Source: Reticulitermes speratus (Eukaryota; Arthropoda; Insecta; Blattodea; Rhinotermitidae). From it: DNA of 64,000 bases. The DNA is taken from the NCBI GenBank assembly GCA_021186555.1, contig JAJKFL010000014.1, positions 42,554,700 to 42,618,699 of the forward strand, read 5' to 3'. Positions 31,913-43,080 of this stretch are shown here, piece by piece. The notes beneath the pieces are model-generated. The model had not been told where the DNA came from. It searched no databases and saw nothing but the letters and a program-made list of their open reading frames with translations. The translations under genes and the position numbers were made by a program. The stretch's first letter is position 1. Each line of letters starts with the position of its first letter.

Positions 31913-33550
31913 TCTTCATCCTCATTTAAGTAGCTCAATATTTTAAGAAACGCGACACGAAGAAGTCGACAAAAGATGGTGTCCGGTCGTGGCAGGTGCG
32001 CACCCAGAATGTTTCACTGGGGGGAGGGGGGGGGGCTGACCCTGAGGCTGTATATTAATTATGTTTGATTTTAAGAATTATGTTATAAAAACCATATCTT
32101 AAGTACAACAGAAACATAACACTGTTTGCAACTGCATTTATATACATACAAATATAACTACATGTTCCGTGACTCAATCACAGTGTCCTGTCTTATTGTT
32201 TTTTTAAATTTAATTAATTTATTTTTCAAAATTCTAATGTACTAGTCATCAGCTGATTTCAGTAGCTGATTTCGGCTGAAGGGTAATTCACGTAGAAATT
32301 TGATATCATCGTGTCTACAAAATCTGTTTTTTTAATTTATGTTTTGGGGGGTATGGGGGGGGGTTGCAGCCCGGCAGCCCCCCCTTGGGTCGTTGGTCTG
32401 TTATGTACCAACATATGTTTGGCCTTGGAGGGACTGATATTCAGGGACAGTCAGCAAATATCCGAAACGGGGACTGAACGAGGACGTCGCAAGTTCGTCA
32501 CCCTAACTTGTCCCTTCCTGGAGCTAGTTGTTAGGCGTTCTTTAATAAGTAAAAAAAAAAAATAACGCCTCACGAGGAGATCACGTCAGCGTGTCAGTGA
32601 TGCACTATTAGCAACTCAACCGTTAGTCGGATTTTTATGAAATTTGGTACAGATGCCGGCTACAAAAAGTTGTCGAGCAATCATAAATTTCGTGAAAATC
32701 GACTAAGTGACCGCCATACTGTACTTACGGGCATAAATGAATTTCTAATCGTACTTTCCACATTTACTGCCCGATTTGGTGGAAATTCGGTACAGAAGAC
32801 CTCAACAAAACAGCCTTGGGCATTTGTGAGATCGATTATAATCGGCGTAGGAAAGACCGTGCTCTCCTTTTTGGCCGACAAAACAAATTACATTCACGCG
32901 TGTACCGTGTACCAGTACGACATTCTGAAAGCGAAAAACGCCTTCGTGAACCCTTTCTATTAAGTAACAGCGTACATTTGCAATCTTCTTAACTAAACAA
33001 ACCTCTCACGGTAACGCGGTAATTGTAGTGTCTGAAATGCATAGAGATGTAACTGTCCAGAGCCAGTGAGACACGATGTCTTTGACTGATCCTCTCAAAC
33101 ACCAACTCAACCAAGTCTTAATTACCAGTGCTTATAAGCGACATATCCAGCCTGCAACTGTTAAAAAGTAAATCCTTGAATTCAGAAAAGAGAAAGTTAT
33201 TTGAACACTGCCCAGGGGGGCCCAGTATCGTCATGACGGCACAGTATACTGAATGTGCAGGAAGTCACATTGCACAAAAAACTGTGATGAGATGAAAAAC
33301 TTTCTGTTTTAAGATAGGAGGGAGAAACAGAATGAAGACACCCACACTACCACATTACTGCCTACTGGTACAGTGTGTTCCAAATTACTGGCATGTTCGG
33401 GACACGTTTAACACTAACACGTGACCTACAGACCTGCATATACAATATAAAAGAAAAATTATTATTTTGGACGTAATCGGTCGTCTTGGGGTTTCATTTC
33501 CAACATAAAATGTTTGATTTCTAAAGGGTTTTGACGATGGCATATGATAT
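31913..33550. other. Longest unassigned stretch
   Basis: Includes GGGGGGAGGGGGGGGGGCTG near 32018 and a 108-codon frame at 32637-32963 with no domain I recognise. TTTTTATGAAATTTGGTACA near 32631 resembles a phrase common in arthropod repeats. Nothing firmer. Confidence 0.45.
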
Positions 33551-33554
33551 GCTG

Positions 33555-33818
33555 GCCGATCCCAGTGACCGTGCGGTCTAAGGCGTGGGTCTTCGGCCGC
33601 TCGCTTACTAGGATCGTGGGTTCGAATCCCACCGGGGGCATGGATGTCTGTCTGTTGTGATTGTTGTGTGATGTCAGGTAGGGGTCTCTGCGACGGGCTG
33701 ATCACTCGTCCAGAGGAGTCCTACCGACTGTGGTGTGTCTCAAATGTGTGACCATGAAACCTCGACGAAACGAGGAGGCCCAGGCCCATATAGGGCTGTC
33801 GAGCCATAGAAAAAAAAA
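33555..33818 (+). mobile_element. SINE-A, full length with poly-A
   Basis: GCCGATCCCAGTGACCGTGC to GGGCTGTCGAGCCATAG and an A run. ATATGCTG before (33547-33554) and after (33821-33828) is the core of the TSD. Confidence 0.93.
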
Positions 33819-33973
33819 TTATATGCTGAACCACATGTTTTTTGGACTTTGTCCATCGTCTTTAATGTCTGACGAGGAATGTCAACAAGCAAAGTTCTTT
33901 GGGTCACAGAAATTAAAGAAAAAGTCATTACAAAGTTAAATGACGCTCATTTACTTCACTGAAGTATCATTAC

Positions 33974-34140
33974 TTTTCAACATAATCCCAGACCACATAA
34001 ATGCATTTATCCCACCTTGGCACGAGTTAAAAATTACGTCACCGTAGAAATCGGAGTCTTGCAATAGCAGCCATTAACGAATAGCCATTCCCACTTCCTC
34101 ATTACTGTGGAATATGCCAAGATGACACAAATGCATTAAG
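33974..34140 (-). pseudogene. Mariner (SETMAR-like) transposase C-terminus fragment
   Basis: Minus-strand fragments read SNEEVGMAIR, then WLLLQDSDFY, then after a frameshift LVPRWDKCIYVVWDYVEK and a stop. The RWxKCI..GDYVEK pattern closes mariner transposases of the SETMAR type. One in-frame stop and one frameshift are present. No TIRs were found around it. Confidence 0.65.
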
Positions 34141-34330
34141 CTGCTCCGGGACTGTGTAAAGATACTTCAGCTGAAGAAATGGGTGTGACCAAAGGTGCCT
34201 GAGGCAATACAGGACATCAACAGGCCAATCGAGGCTACAAATACCGAGGCAGCAAAACCAAAAGCGACGCTTGTGCTTAGAAATTTGTGCCTACGTGACT
34301 TTCCTCAGTTGTGAGGCAAATTACTCCATA

Positions 34331-34563
34331 ACTAACTCCATTGAGCAGAGTCCTTCTTGAGAAGCTAACAGGCCCTCAGCTAGTCAAGAAATTCCCCGCG
34401 TTTTATGGAACCCGAAAGTTCATTTCCGCACTCACAAGAGCCCGCCACCTGTCCCTATCCTGAGCCATATCAATCCAGTCCATGCCCCCCCATCCCACTT
34501 CTTGAAGATCCATTTTAATATTATCCTCCCATCTACGCCTGGGTCTTCCAAGTGGTCTCCTTC
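34331..34563 (-). mobile_element. LINE-1 3-prime fragment
   Basis: Minus-strand match to the fragment at 39046-39477: CTTGGAAGACCCAGGCGTAG, GGATCTTCAAGAAG, GCTCAGGATAGGGACAGG, CGGGTTCCATAAAACGCGGG and AGCTTCTCAAGAAGGACTCT. The (GTTA)n tail is reduced to GGAGTTAGTTATGG. Confidence 0.9.
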
Positions 34564-34660
34564 CAGAGTATAATTAAAAGACAGGCCACAGCCAGCATCA
34601 CCTCCCGCCAATTACGGTGGCCGTCAAGCAATTCGAACTCCAACCAGGTCACAAAAGATT

Positions 34661-34768
34661 TGGGCCCACCACCAAGTCACTTTGGGCCCACCACCAAGTC
34701 ACTTTGGGCCCACCACCAAGTCACTTTGGGCCCACCACCAAGTCACTTTGGGCCCACCACCAAGTCAC
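34661..34768 (+). repeat. 22-bp tandem repeat, 5 copies
   Basis: The unit GGGCCCACCACCAAGTCACT plus TT is nearly perfect. It is immediately downstream of the LINE-1 fragment. Confidence 0.95.
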
Positions 34769-34774
34769 TCTGGG

Positions 34775-35594
34775 TTAAAACCCCATGCATCCATCCAACC
34801 AAATTTCTTCCTTCCCACACCCCAAGTGGGATATATTGCCATTTGTAACAGAAACCCTTAGTAGGCCCTCAGCTAAGAGGGAAATCCGTTAACGCAAGCA
34901 CAATCCCCGTTACAGTTATAAGGCTTCCGTGTCATAGCCCAACAATGTATTCCGTGCGTAGGAATAGCCAAACGGCCCATGTGACTGGCGCAACTCTACA
35001 CCCGGCGATAGTATTTTGATTCGTTGTTTGTCAGGTAAGACCCCGATCATTCTTAACAGCGGCATTACACGGAGGTCGGTGTTCAAAGTAGTGCTGGCTT
35101 ACCGCCGAGGAAACAGCCCTGGGTACTCGTCAACAGGGGACTGAGGGACCCTAAAAACCGGTCGTCCGGTCCGTAGACAGTCACTACTGACTCTGCTATC
35201 GCAGCTTACAACGTCACTATCAAGAAAATAAAATCAGGGATTGGCCACACATGTAGCTCGGATGGAGCGAAAATGAAATTTAGGAATTCTGATGTGAAAT
35301 ATGACGCAAAATATGGCATTTGAAAGCCCAGAAGGATGTATTGCAGTTTATCTAAACGGAGGCACTAGAGTGTTCATGTGCCACAACACAAAAGCCACTA
35401 AGTGAATTTTCCCTGCCGTCAAAATCCCAAATATTATCGAACTGACTCAGGATCGTGTCCAATGGTCTGTTTTGAAAGTAGCGATTTTGACTGCGTTATT
35501 GGTGGTTAAATTTAACATTAAAGCCAGGTAGTAAATATATGTACCACCTACTGCAATATTAAAACAAGACAGGCAATGCGCGTGTAAACGTAAC
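34775..35594. other. Mostly unassigned; decayed SINE-B piece
   Basis: 35085-35210 on the minus strand keeps GCGATAGCAGAGTCAGTAG, CCGGACGACCGGT and CGAGTACCCAGGGCTG, a decayed SINE-B head and body. Confidence 0.45.
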
Positions 35595-36100
35595 ATTGAG
35601 GCACGTTCGCGTAACCATTGTTGCTGTGGAAAAGCAATAAGTATTACATATTCTCAGTGTGTGTCTGTAGCCTTAGTTATCCAGCATGCAAAGCGCATGC
35701 GCCGTATTATATTGTCATCTGTGGCCTGTCCAGCTCTACCATATTTTCCCACTTTATCTCATAAACGGCACGATTTTAGGAAGAAAGTTATTGAACATAA
35801 AATGTGTATTTTGATTTTCTCTACAACTTTTGTCTGAAACATTTCTCATTCTAAGAAGAATTCAGCGAGATATTGTCATAAATGTACATAGGTCTTCGTG
35901 TAAAGTACCGTTATTGTTGTCAGATTATAATTAAAGTTGAATTTTCTCAAAAGAGTTTCGAAAAGTATTCAAATGTAGAATTTCATGAAAGTCCGTCCAG
36001 TGGGAGCCAAGTTCCATGCGGACGGACGGACGGACAGACAATGACGAAGCTAACAGTCGTTTTTCGCAATTTTGCAAACGCGCCTAAAAACTACAAAGAT
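35595..36100 (+). repeat. Family-H repeat, copy 1 (~500 bp)
   Basis: Begins near AGGCACGTTCGCGTAACCAT, includes ATCCAGCATGCAAAGCGCAT, GTCCGTCCAGTGGGA and a (GGAC)n-like run, and ends TTTGCAAACGCGCCTAAAAA. A close copy is at 50029-50520, and 3-prime parts are at 56455-56640 and 26455-26640. The family type is unknown. Confidence 0.85.
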
Positions 36101-36160
36101 GTAACGCACCTATCTGCACCAAATTATACTTTAAAATTTTCTTGAGTTGTCATTTGACTT

Positions 36161-36452
36161 GTTGGGCCGCGACAGCTCAGTCGGTATAGCAACTCGCTAC
36201 GGACTGGACGGTCCGTGGATCGCATCCCAGTGGTGGCGAGATTTTCCACACCCGTCCAGACCAGCCCTGGGGCCAACCCAGCCTCCTATACAATGGGTAC
36301 CGGGTTTCTTTCCCGGGGGTAAAGCGGCCGGGGCGTGGAGTTGACCACCGACCCCCATCTACCGCCGAGGTTAAAGAAAGAGTAGAGCTATACCTCTACT
36401 CCGCCTCTGGACCTTCATGGCATGTTCTAGGGTGAGCTTTACCTTTACATTT
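36161..36452 (+). mobile_element. SINE-B, full length, 10-bp TSD
   Basis: CATTTGACTT flanks it at 36151-36160 and 36453-36462. The head GGGCCGCGACAGCTCAGTC is intact, the B box is mutated (GGATCGCATCCC), and the tail is CTTTACCTTTAC. Confidence 0.93.
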
Positions 36453-36462
36453 CATTTGACTT

Positions 36463-37267
36463 ACCGACGTAATTTAGATTTCAGACGAGTGTTAGTCTTC
36501 GAAGAGTAAATTATCCGAATTAATGAAAGCGCACACATCTACCTCCGTCGTTTCAGAACTCTCCAAGAAATGACAGCGGAAGTGTGACATATTAACATCA
36601 ACTGAAGTGTAATGGAACTCGGACTGTGACGACATTGCCGCCAAAGAACAAACAGAACCCTGTATCTACATAAGGACTTCTGGAAGGCGATCCTGCTAAT
36701 TGCATGCACTTTGCATCGATATGAGAGACGTCGCATTGCAGCGAGCAAACACTCGACGCTCTGTCAAAGCATCTAACAGTTAAAAGCAAGATTGTTTAAG
36801 TAGCCCCCCGCTGTAAGAACATGCAGACGTTTCAATTCAACCGGCTTTCACTTCAAAAAGGATTTGGTTGAATCAATTATATCTCCATCCATAGCAGATT
36901 TAAACTAATTTAATTTAGTTATAACCCTGCTCCTGGATTCAGAAATCTGAAGGCAAATTTTAATTTGACATACTGGATTCTAATTAAGATAGGGCGTGAT
37001 GAATACTAAAGGAATTTCAAACTGTTTGTTGAAATACCGCGGCAGAGTGTGGGCTGTATTCATTTGGGGCAGAAAGGGGACCAGTGGCAGGCCTTGTGAA
37101 TACGATAACAAAACTTTGGAGTTCCACAACAGCAAGCAAAGTTGTTGAGCAGTTGCGTGAATATTTCTCGAGGAAGAATAGGCTCAGTGGGGTTAGTTTG
37201 TTAGTGCGCTGGCAATGCGTGCCACTGGAATGTTATCTAATTAGACAACTAATCAGTTTCAATCACT
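36463..37267. other. Unassigned stretch
   Basis: No supported gene or repeat. Confidence 0.5.
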
Positions 37268-37280
37268 AAATACAGAATGC

Positions 37281-37540
37281 GCCGATCCCAGTAGCCGCGC
37301 GGTCTAAGGCGTGGGTCTGTGGCCGTTCGTTTACTGGGATCGTGGGTTCGAATCCCACCGGGGGCATGGATGTCTGTCTGTTGTGAGTGTTGTGTGTTGT
37401 CAGGTAGAGGTCTCTGTGACGGGCTGATCACTCGTACAGAGGAGTCCTACCGAGTGTGGTGTGTCTAAAGTGTGATCGTGAAGCCTCGATAATGAGGCGG
37501 CCTAGGCCCCCAAGGGGCTGTCGAGCCATTGGAAAAAAAA
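37281..37540 (+). mobile_element. SINE-A, full length, perfect 13-bp TSD
   Basis: AAATACAGAATGC at 37268-37280 and 37541-37553. The head GCCGATCCCAGTAGCCGCGC, B box GGGTTCGAATCCC, and a tail of A make it a good reference copy for the family. Confidence 0.97.
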
Positions 37541-37854
37541 AAATACAGAATGCTAGATTTATTAAAAATGAACGATACATACGAGTACACCCTAAGTTGG
37601 TTTTAGTCTCTAAACCAGTTAATTCAGAGCCTGTACGTGTTTCCCAGTGTTTATACAGGCACGAATAAAGAGGTACAGAAGTGTCCTGGACACAGACCAA
37701 ATGGAGGCTTTGCACAGTAGACCATGGAAATGATTCACGGAAGAAGCAATGCTCATTAGCCTGGATATTCACGGAAAGTATCCGTTACTTCAGGTTGGAC
37801 TTTACGTTTTGTGAAACGTTGTAGAGTTCATCTAAAAAACACACATTCAACTCC

Positions 37855-38020
37855 CACCTCATAGGCAACACACTTCGTCTCCATTATAAAAACTACCCGG
37901 TAAATCCTGTATTGCGACATAATCATTATTTACTTTGAGAAATACATGTAGCATACATATAGTCTGTGGTCGATATACAGATTTTTAATCTTAAAGCAGA
38001 TGGTACGTATTGTTACCATT
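37855..38020 (+). repeat. Diverged single unit of the 114-bp satellite
   Basis: CAACACACTTCGTCTCCATTATAAA, AATCCTGTATTGCGACATAATCA and GAAATACATGTAGCATACAT follow the order of the 114-bp unit (ACACACTCCGTCTCAGTTATA, GCTGTACAGTGAAATAATCG, GAGATCCACACAAAACACAT). AAGCAGATGGTACGTA after it resembles the far end of the same element. Confidence 0.5.
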
Positions 38021-38431
38021 GCGGTTTAAAGAAGCAAAGCTGCAGCGATGAATTGGGTCGGCTTTAAGAGATACGAATCGATCCAGTAGAGGGGCATTGT
38101 GTAGGTAAGCGTCCATTGTTTCTTGTCTTAGCCGGAACAAACACCTGCGCGTTCGGATGCACGTAAGGATGCACGTAAAGCAGTAGAGGGCGCTAGTCCT
38201 GCCGGTTAGAATTTGCGTCTTTCTATACGATAATGACAGCAGACAATGTATACTCAGCCCAAAGACTTCGGCGCGTCAGATCGTCTTTGTTTAATTATCT
38301 TGGAAACTGAGGAATTATAGGTGAAAATTCGCTCTGGATACAACACGTGGATTTAATGTCTTTCTAGAACGGTGGTTCCCCATATGGTCCACGTGCACCA
38401 CGTATTAGTAAAGCGAAGTAAAGTTGTTCGT

Positions 38432-38690
38432 GCCGATCCCAGTGGCCGCGCGGTCTAAAGCGTGGGTCTACGGCCTCTCGCTTACTGGGATTACGGGTTC
38501 GAATCCCGCCGAGGGCATAGATGTCTGTCTCTTGTGAGTGTTGTGTGTTGTTAGGTAGAGGTCTCTGCGACGGGCCGATCACTCGTACAGAGGAGTCCTA
38601 CCGAGTGTGGTGTGTCTGAGTGTGATCGTGAAGCCTCGAAAAATGAGGCGGCCTAGGCTCCCAAGGGGCTGTTGAGCCATTGAAAAAAAA
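38432..38690 (+). mobile_element. SINE-A in the hAT-like element
   Basis: Full length, B box GGGTTCGAATCCC, poly-A end. AAAGTTGTTCGT before and AAAGTTCGCGT after are a probable imperfect TSD. Confidence 0.92.
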
Positions 38691-38709
38691 AGTTCGCGTC
38701 CACGACATT

Positions 38710-38965
38710 AAGGCATATGGGAGAGTAGAGGTATAGCTCCATTCATTCTTAACCTCGACACTATATGGAGGTGAGTGGTTAACTTCACGCTCCGACCGGT
38801 TTAGTCCTGGGAAAGGACCCCGGTACCCATTCAATAGGAAGCTGCGTGGACCCCAGAGCCGGTCTGGACGTTTTGGAGTAGAGAAAATATTTTGCTTCTT
38901 CCGGGTTTCGAACCCCGGACCATCCAGCACGTAACCCAGTCAATATACCGGCTAAGCTAGTTACA
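38710..38965 (-). mobile_element. SINE-B, diverged, in the hAT-like element
   Basis: The minus strand has TAGCTTAGCCGG, B box GGGGTTCGAAACCC, CCAGACCGGCTCTGGGG and GGTACCGGGGTCC. The head is altered and the (CTTTAC)n tail is lost. Confidence 0.8.
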
Positions 38966-39045
38966 GTTCTATTATGGGATTCTATTATTTGACAAAATAC
39001 GTAGCGACGAAAAGTTGTATAACACCATTAAAGCCGTAAATGAAT

Positions 39046-39442
39046 TCACGAGGTAACAGGGGAATGGCGAAGACTACATAACGAGGAACTTAATGATCTG
39101 TACTCATCACCAAATATTATTCGGGTGATCAGATCAAGAAGAATGAGGTGGGCGGGGCATGTAGCACGTATGGGCGAGGGGAGAGGTGCATACAGGATTT
39201 TGGTGGGGAGACCTGAGGGAAGGAGACCACTTGGAAGACCCAGGCGTAGATGGGAGGATAATATTATAATGGATCTTCAAGAAGTGACATGGGGAAATGG
39301 ATTGGATTAATATGGCTCAGGATAGGGACAGGTGGCGGGCTGTTGTGAGTGCGGTAATGAACCTTCGGGTTCCATAAAACGCGGGGAATTTCTTGACTAG
39401 CTGACGACCTGTTAGCTTCTCAAGAAGGACTGTGCTACATGG

Positions 39443-39477
<35 letters not shown>
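39046..39477 (+). pseudogene. LINE-1 C-terminal ORF2 end plus (GTTA)n tail
   Basis: The frame reads [40 protein letters not shown] and [19 protein letters not shown] one-base loss near 39290 shifts the frame. [18 protein letters not shown] and NLRVP follow, with a stop near 39376. The UTR ends in about ten GTTA units (39436-39477). This is the best-preserved 3-prime end of the lineage here. The upstream RT core is absent. Confidence 0.9.
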
Positions 39478-39644
39478 ATCATTCATGACAGAGGATATAA
39501 AGCGAAGCGCTGTATAGAAAAGCAAGACGTACCGCGAAGTTACGTAAATTCTTAGGGCCTTCATAAGCTCGCGGCCCACTTGCAATAACCGTACAGCCTC
39601 ATGGGGGTCCGGGGTCCACAGGTTGTAAACCACTGCTCTAGGAC

Positions 39645-39918
39645 TTCTGCTTCAAGCGTTTTTAGCTACGACAAACATTTAGACTCGCTCGAGATGTGAA
39701 CAGAGACGTAGGTACGTCTTCATGCAGAGCGCCTGTAATGGCTGCCCGGTTTTAAACAAAAGTGGAATATCTGGCCAAACTGTAGTCAAACTGCAGGATA
39801 TCGGATGTGACAAAAATCCATACGTAGGTCATTGGCTTGTTATATGCGGACAGACAGACGGACAGACACAGCGTAGATAGCTGGCGTACATGTTCAGACT
39901 TTTTTAATATTATTTATT
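39645..39918. other. Unassigned stretch
   Basis: GCGGACAGACAGACGGACAG near 39848 recalls family-H but is too short to assign. Confidence 0.4.
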
Positions 39919-40000
39919 GCGTGCATTTCGATTGATTTGTTCCATCTATCACATCAACAAACGCACTTTTTGATATAAGCAAATACGGTTTTATATCGCT

Positions 40001-40034
40001 GCTACATGTTTCGGCGTCACGTCATCCTCGGGGA
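40001..40034 (-). ncRNA. Hammerhead-like motif, U4 changed (E8)
   Basis: The minus strand reads CCC, CGAGGA core, hairpin with GACGTGACGCC, GAAAC, AT, GTA, GCAG. The core lacks the CTGA sequence. Confidence 0.35.
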
Positions 40035-40097
40035 GCTCTACACCGAGATATAGAACTTACTAAAGTATAACAGATTACAACAGTAATTCATATTATA

Positions 40098-40531
40098 CAG
40101 TGTGTCCACAAAGTCCCTTTGGGGTTTTGAAAAATTGTGGCGCGCAAACAAATTGAGCTAGCCACATGCGGTTTGCGGCAGATTACAGTGAAACTCTGGA
40201 GGTTTTTTACTGACCTCAGTAGACCTCGATGTGGGCTCCCTTGGTAGCACGGAGAACGTGCAGACGATATTCGAGCTCTTGCCATGTTCTGTGGAGCATG
40301 TCCGCTGGAATAGCCGAGATCGCATTCCTGATACGGGTCTTCAGGTCATCAAGTCATCTCTTGGCGGCAAAAAAACTTCCAAAGTTTCACTGTAATCTGC
40401 CGCAAACCTCATGTGGCAAAAAGAAACTTCCAGAGTTTCACTGTAATCTGCCGCAAACCGCATGTGGCTAGCTCAATTTGTTTGCGCGCCACAATTTTTC
40501 AAAACCCCGAAGGGACTTTGTGGACACACTG
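40098..40531. mobile_element. Mariner-type foldback element with ~102-bp TIRs
   Basis: CAGTGTGTCCACAAAGTCCC and its inverse are the ends. The arms 40098-40200 and 40430-40531 are nearly identical, and TA flanks both sides. Part of the right arm is duplicated at 40375-40428. The centre keeps a transposase scrap (40209-40347). Confidence 0.92.
40209..40347 (-). pseudogene. Mariner/IS630-type transposase C-terminus
   Basis: The minus strand reads DDLKTRIRNAISAIPADMLH, RTWQELEYRLHVLRATKG, AHIEVY and a stop. The same closing pattern (WQELEYRLxV..TKGAHIE) is seen at 6361-6439, with clear sequence difference, so two mariner lineages are represented. Only about 44 codons remain, without the catalytic region. 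Confidence 0.85.
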
Positions 40532-40691
40532 TATAATAGTAACCTTGCAGCTGATGTAAACCGTGTGGGTTTAACAAACTGTGATTAAAATTGTATTTTA
40601 GAAGTACAATATATCAGAACAATAAAACAGTAATATATATTACGGCGTTTTCATTAAATATAATTAAAATTTATTTAAATCTTGGTTAGAT

Positions 40692-40731
40692 CCCCGTGAG
40701 GATGGCGTAAATGACGCCGAAACATGTAGGA
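40692..40731 (+). ncRNA. Hammerhead-like motif, C3 changed (E8)
   Basis: CCC, GTGAGGA, perfect GGCGT..ACGCC hairpin, GAAAC, AT, GTA, GGA. Stem II is the strongest in the window, but C3 is G. Confidence 0.45.
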
Positions 40732-40794
40732 ACGATATAAGACTATATTTGCATATATCAAAGTTGCATTTGTTGGTGTCATGATGAACAATTT

Positions 40795-41221
40795 ATTTCC
40801 TCAAACTTTGTTTGCGAACGCGCCAAAAAAAACGGTTGGTCAGGAGCTAATCAGATGACAGATATGAGTTAAAGCTTTAACTATAATTTAGGTTAATCTT
40901 AGTCTTTGCCGATCCCGATGACCGAACCTCAGTCAGGACAACAGTTCACCAGACCGAGTTTCGAACCTCGCACTCCTAGACACACGTTCCGGTTGATGTC
41001 CATCGCCTCAACCCACTCGCAGCAGTGTTGCCTGCATCCCTGTGTTCGACGTAAGCAACAGAACTGCGGATTGACGATTCGACCGTTCGTGCCTTCCTCA
41101 GAACGAAGCCAACGTTCACAAAACGCTGTCTTCCTTACGAGGACGGACACACCTCACTTATTGTCACTTAATTACTTAGCATTCTGCATACAGTGACCAA
41201 CAGCAGGTCGTCCGTCAAAAA
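40795..41221. other. Unassigned stretch with tRNA-like scraps
   Basis: GCCGATCCCGATGACCG at 40908 resembles a SINE-A start but breaks off. GAGGTTCGAAACTCGG (minus, near 40955-40970) resembles a B box. Not enough to call a copy. Confidence 0.35.
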
Positions 41222-41223
41222 TA

Positions 41224-41398
41224 CAGTCGAACTCCGTTATGACGTCATGGAACTGAATACTTTGTATCGTTATAAACGAGTGTCGTTATAACCGAGGAAT
41301 ATAATGTATAACAGTGAGGAATTAATTGGTACCACAGAACATGTGACGTTATATAGGAGGTGTAACTTAAACCATGTCGTTATAACCGGGTTCGACTG
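41224..41398. mobile_element. TA-flanked MITE (CAGTCGAACTC ends), intact short copy
   Basis: CAGTCGAACTCCGTTATGAC and the inverse CAGTCGAACCCGGTTATAAC as ends, about 175 bp. It matches the interrupted copy at 9087-9591. Confidence 0.92.
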
Positions 41399-41399
41399 T

Positions 41400-41698
41400 A
41401 TCCAGTCCTAAGAAAGCTTTCTAGCATCTTATGATGGTTTCTTTGTGCCTTTATAAGTTCCTTTTATCTATCCCCTCCCACGAGTATCTACCCTCTTCTT
41501 CATTCATTTCTTTATTTTCCGTTCTTCTCCCCCTTTTACTTCGTATTTTTTAATTTCTTTCGCAGCAGATTCGCTTCTGCAGTACACAATTTTGCTTCAC
41601 TTAACCCGTGAACACAATAAAGCACAAAGATCAAATACATGTACAAGCTGCTTTATCAAACAGAAACTCTGAATTCTGCCCACAGAGTGCAGTTATGT
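41400..41698. other. Unassigned stretch
   Basis: Pyrimidine-rich segment at 41450-41560. No gene or repeat was identified. Confidence 0.5.
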
Positions 41699-41699
41699 G

Positions 41700-42268
41700 T
41701 TCACCATTATTCCCGCATGTTCCATACGATTATCACATGTTCCACATGATTTCCGCATGTTTCACACTATTCCCGCATGTTCCATACGATTATATGTTCC
41801 ACATGATTTCCGCATGTTCCATATGATTCCTGCATGTTACACGTGATTCCGGCATGTTCCATACGATTATCACATGTTCCATATGATTCCAGCATGTTTC
41901 ACACTATTCCCGCATGTTCCATACGATTATCACATGTTCCACATGATTTCCGCATGTTTCACACTATTCCCGCATGTTCCATACGATTTCATATGTTCCA
42001 CATGATTTCCGCATGTTCCATATGATTCCTGCATGTTACACGTGATTCCGGCATGTTCCATACGATTATCACATGTTCCATATATAATTCCAGCATGTTT
42101 CACACTATTCCCGCATGTTCCATACGATTATCACATGTTCCATACAATTCCCGCATGTTCCATATGATTATCATATGTTCCATACAATTCCCGCATGTTC
42201 CATATGATTCCAGCATGTTCCATATGATTCCAGTATGTTCCATAAGATTATCACATGTTCCATATAAT
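41700..42268 (+). repeat. 15-bp minisatellite, about 37 units
   Basis: Units of GCATGTTCCATACGATT type with alternating CCATATG, CACATG, ACACTAT and similar variants, arranged in a longer mixed order. The apparent peptide (HVPYD, MFHMI repeats) is a by-product of the 15-bp period. Confidence 0.95.
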
Positions 42269-42269
42269 A

Positions 42270-43075
42270 TGAACACCCAGGCTTGTGAACACTTTCCAGA
42301 CCCTGGACAAATTCCATGCCCGAAAGTGACGTAACAAGTCTTCCGCTTGTTGTGCCTCCCCGGTATTTATCTCTCTTCCAATGTTTCAAAATTTTAATGA
42401 ATTCAATAATCTCCCACGTAGACTAAGCTAACGTCTCGCCGATACGAACTTAAATTAAATTGGCCATAAAATTTAAATGCTGACCCCAGCACAAAAATTA
42501 TTCCAAATCCTTTCAGAACTTCCGGAGAATAAAAATATTTCCCGAAGGACACAAAACCTCCCAGTAAAGACTAAGAGTACAGCTGCATGGACATCGTGAA
42601 AAGTGGTGATCCAAAGGCGGTTTCTTCATTTCGGGAATCAACCTTAAACTTCCATTCATAAAGTGTATTGGTTCTGAGAGTTCAAGAACAAACAGTACGG
42701 CAAAACATTGGCACGGTCATCGTAAACAAAGTGGGCTTCATTAAAAGGAATTTTGTAATAGATAATATTCAGGTTCCAATGCACACCAAAGGCCACAAAT
42801 CTGGTCGCCAGCATTCGTGTTAGACAGCTAGAGTTACTGTGTGCGGCATACAAGCAGACAACTTAGACGCATAAAATCCATACAGCCCACTTTTGTTAGC
42901 CTCGGTATTCGGGATTTCGATATTTCGTTGTCACCCACATCAATAACATTTTTTCGACCCTTCGTGACTGGTCCCGACGAAATATTAATGGATTTTATAA
43001 TTTTTGAGTTATTTTGTGCTTTTATTACCGGTTATTTCGTAGGTTCTCAGAATCAAACAGGCATCTTACACTGAA
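42270..43075. other. Unassigned stretch
   Basis: A 77-codon frame at 42841-43074 has no recognised domain. Confidence 0.5.
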
Positions 43076-43080
43076 AAATG

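Larger units (their letters stand above)
38370..39635. mobile_element. hAT-like element filled with three retroelements
   Basis: Left end CGGTGGTTCCCCATATGG, and right end on the opposite strand CAGTGGTTTACAACCTGTGG. The flanking 8-mers TTCTAGAA (38362-38369) and CTCTAGGA (39636-39643) match the NTCTAGAN-type target. The original element is short. SINE-A, SINE-B and LINE-1 insertions account for most of the 1.27 kb. Confidence 0.7.
39920..40790 (-). mobile_element. Hammerhead element E8 with a mariner-type MITE between its arms
   Basis: The left arm (39950-40035) and right arm (40680-40785) are inverted copies with ACCAACAAATGCA boxes and one motif each. TGCGTGCATTTCG outside the left arm is a variant of the inverse tail motif. 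The TSD is unclear (ATTATTTATT and CAATTTATTT are candidates). A TA-flanked MITE (40098-40531) inserted between the arms. Confidence 0.65.

Noticed and set aside
32637-32963. 108-codon plus-strand frame
   Set aside because: No recognisable motif, an opposite-strand frame overlaps it, and the context is repetitive. Kept as unassigned.
33385-33705. Open frames such as MISPSQRPLPDITQQ and similar frames at 37249, 43707 and 63104
   Set aside because: They are translations of SINE-A or SINE-D sequence, recur at every SINE copy, and include the tRNA-like head. They are not genes.
41608-42334. Frames with HVPYD/MFHMI repeats
   Set aside because: By-products of a 15-bp minisatellite, present in two frames and interrupted by stops.
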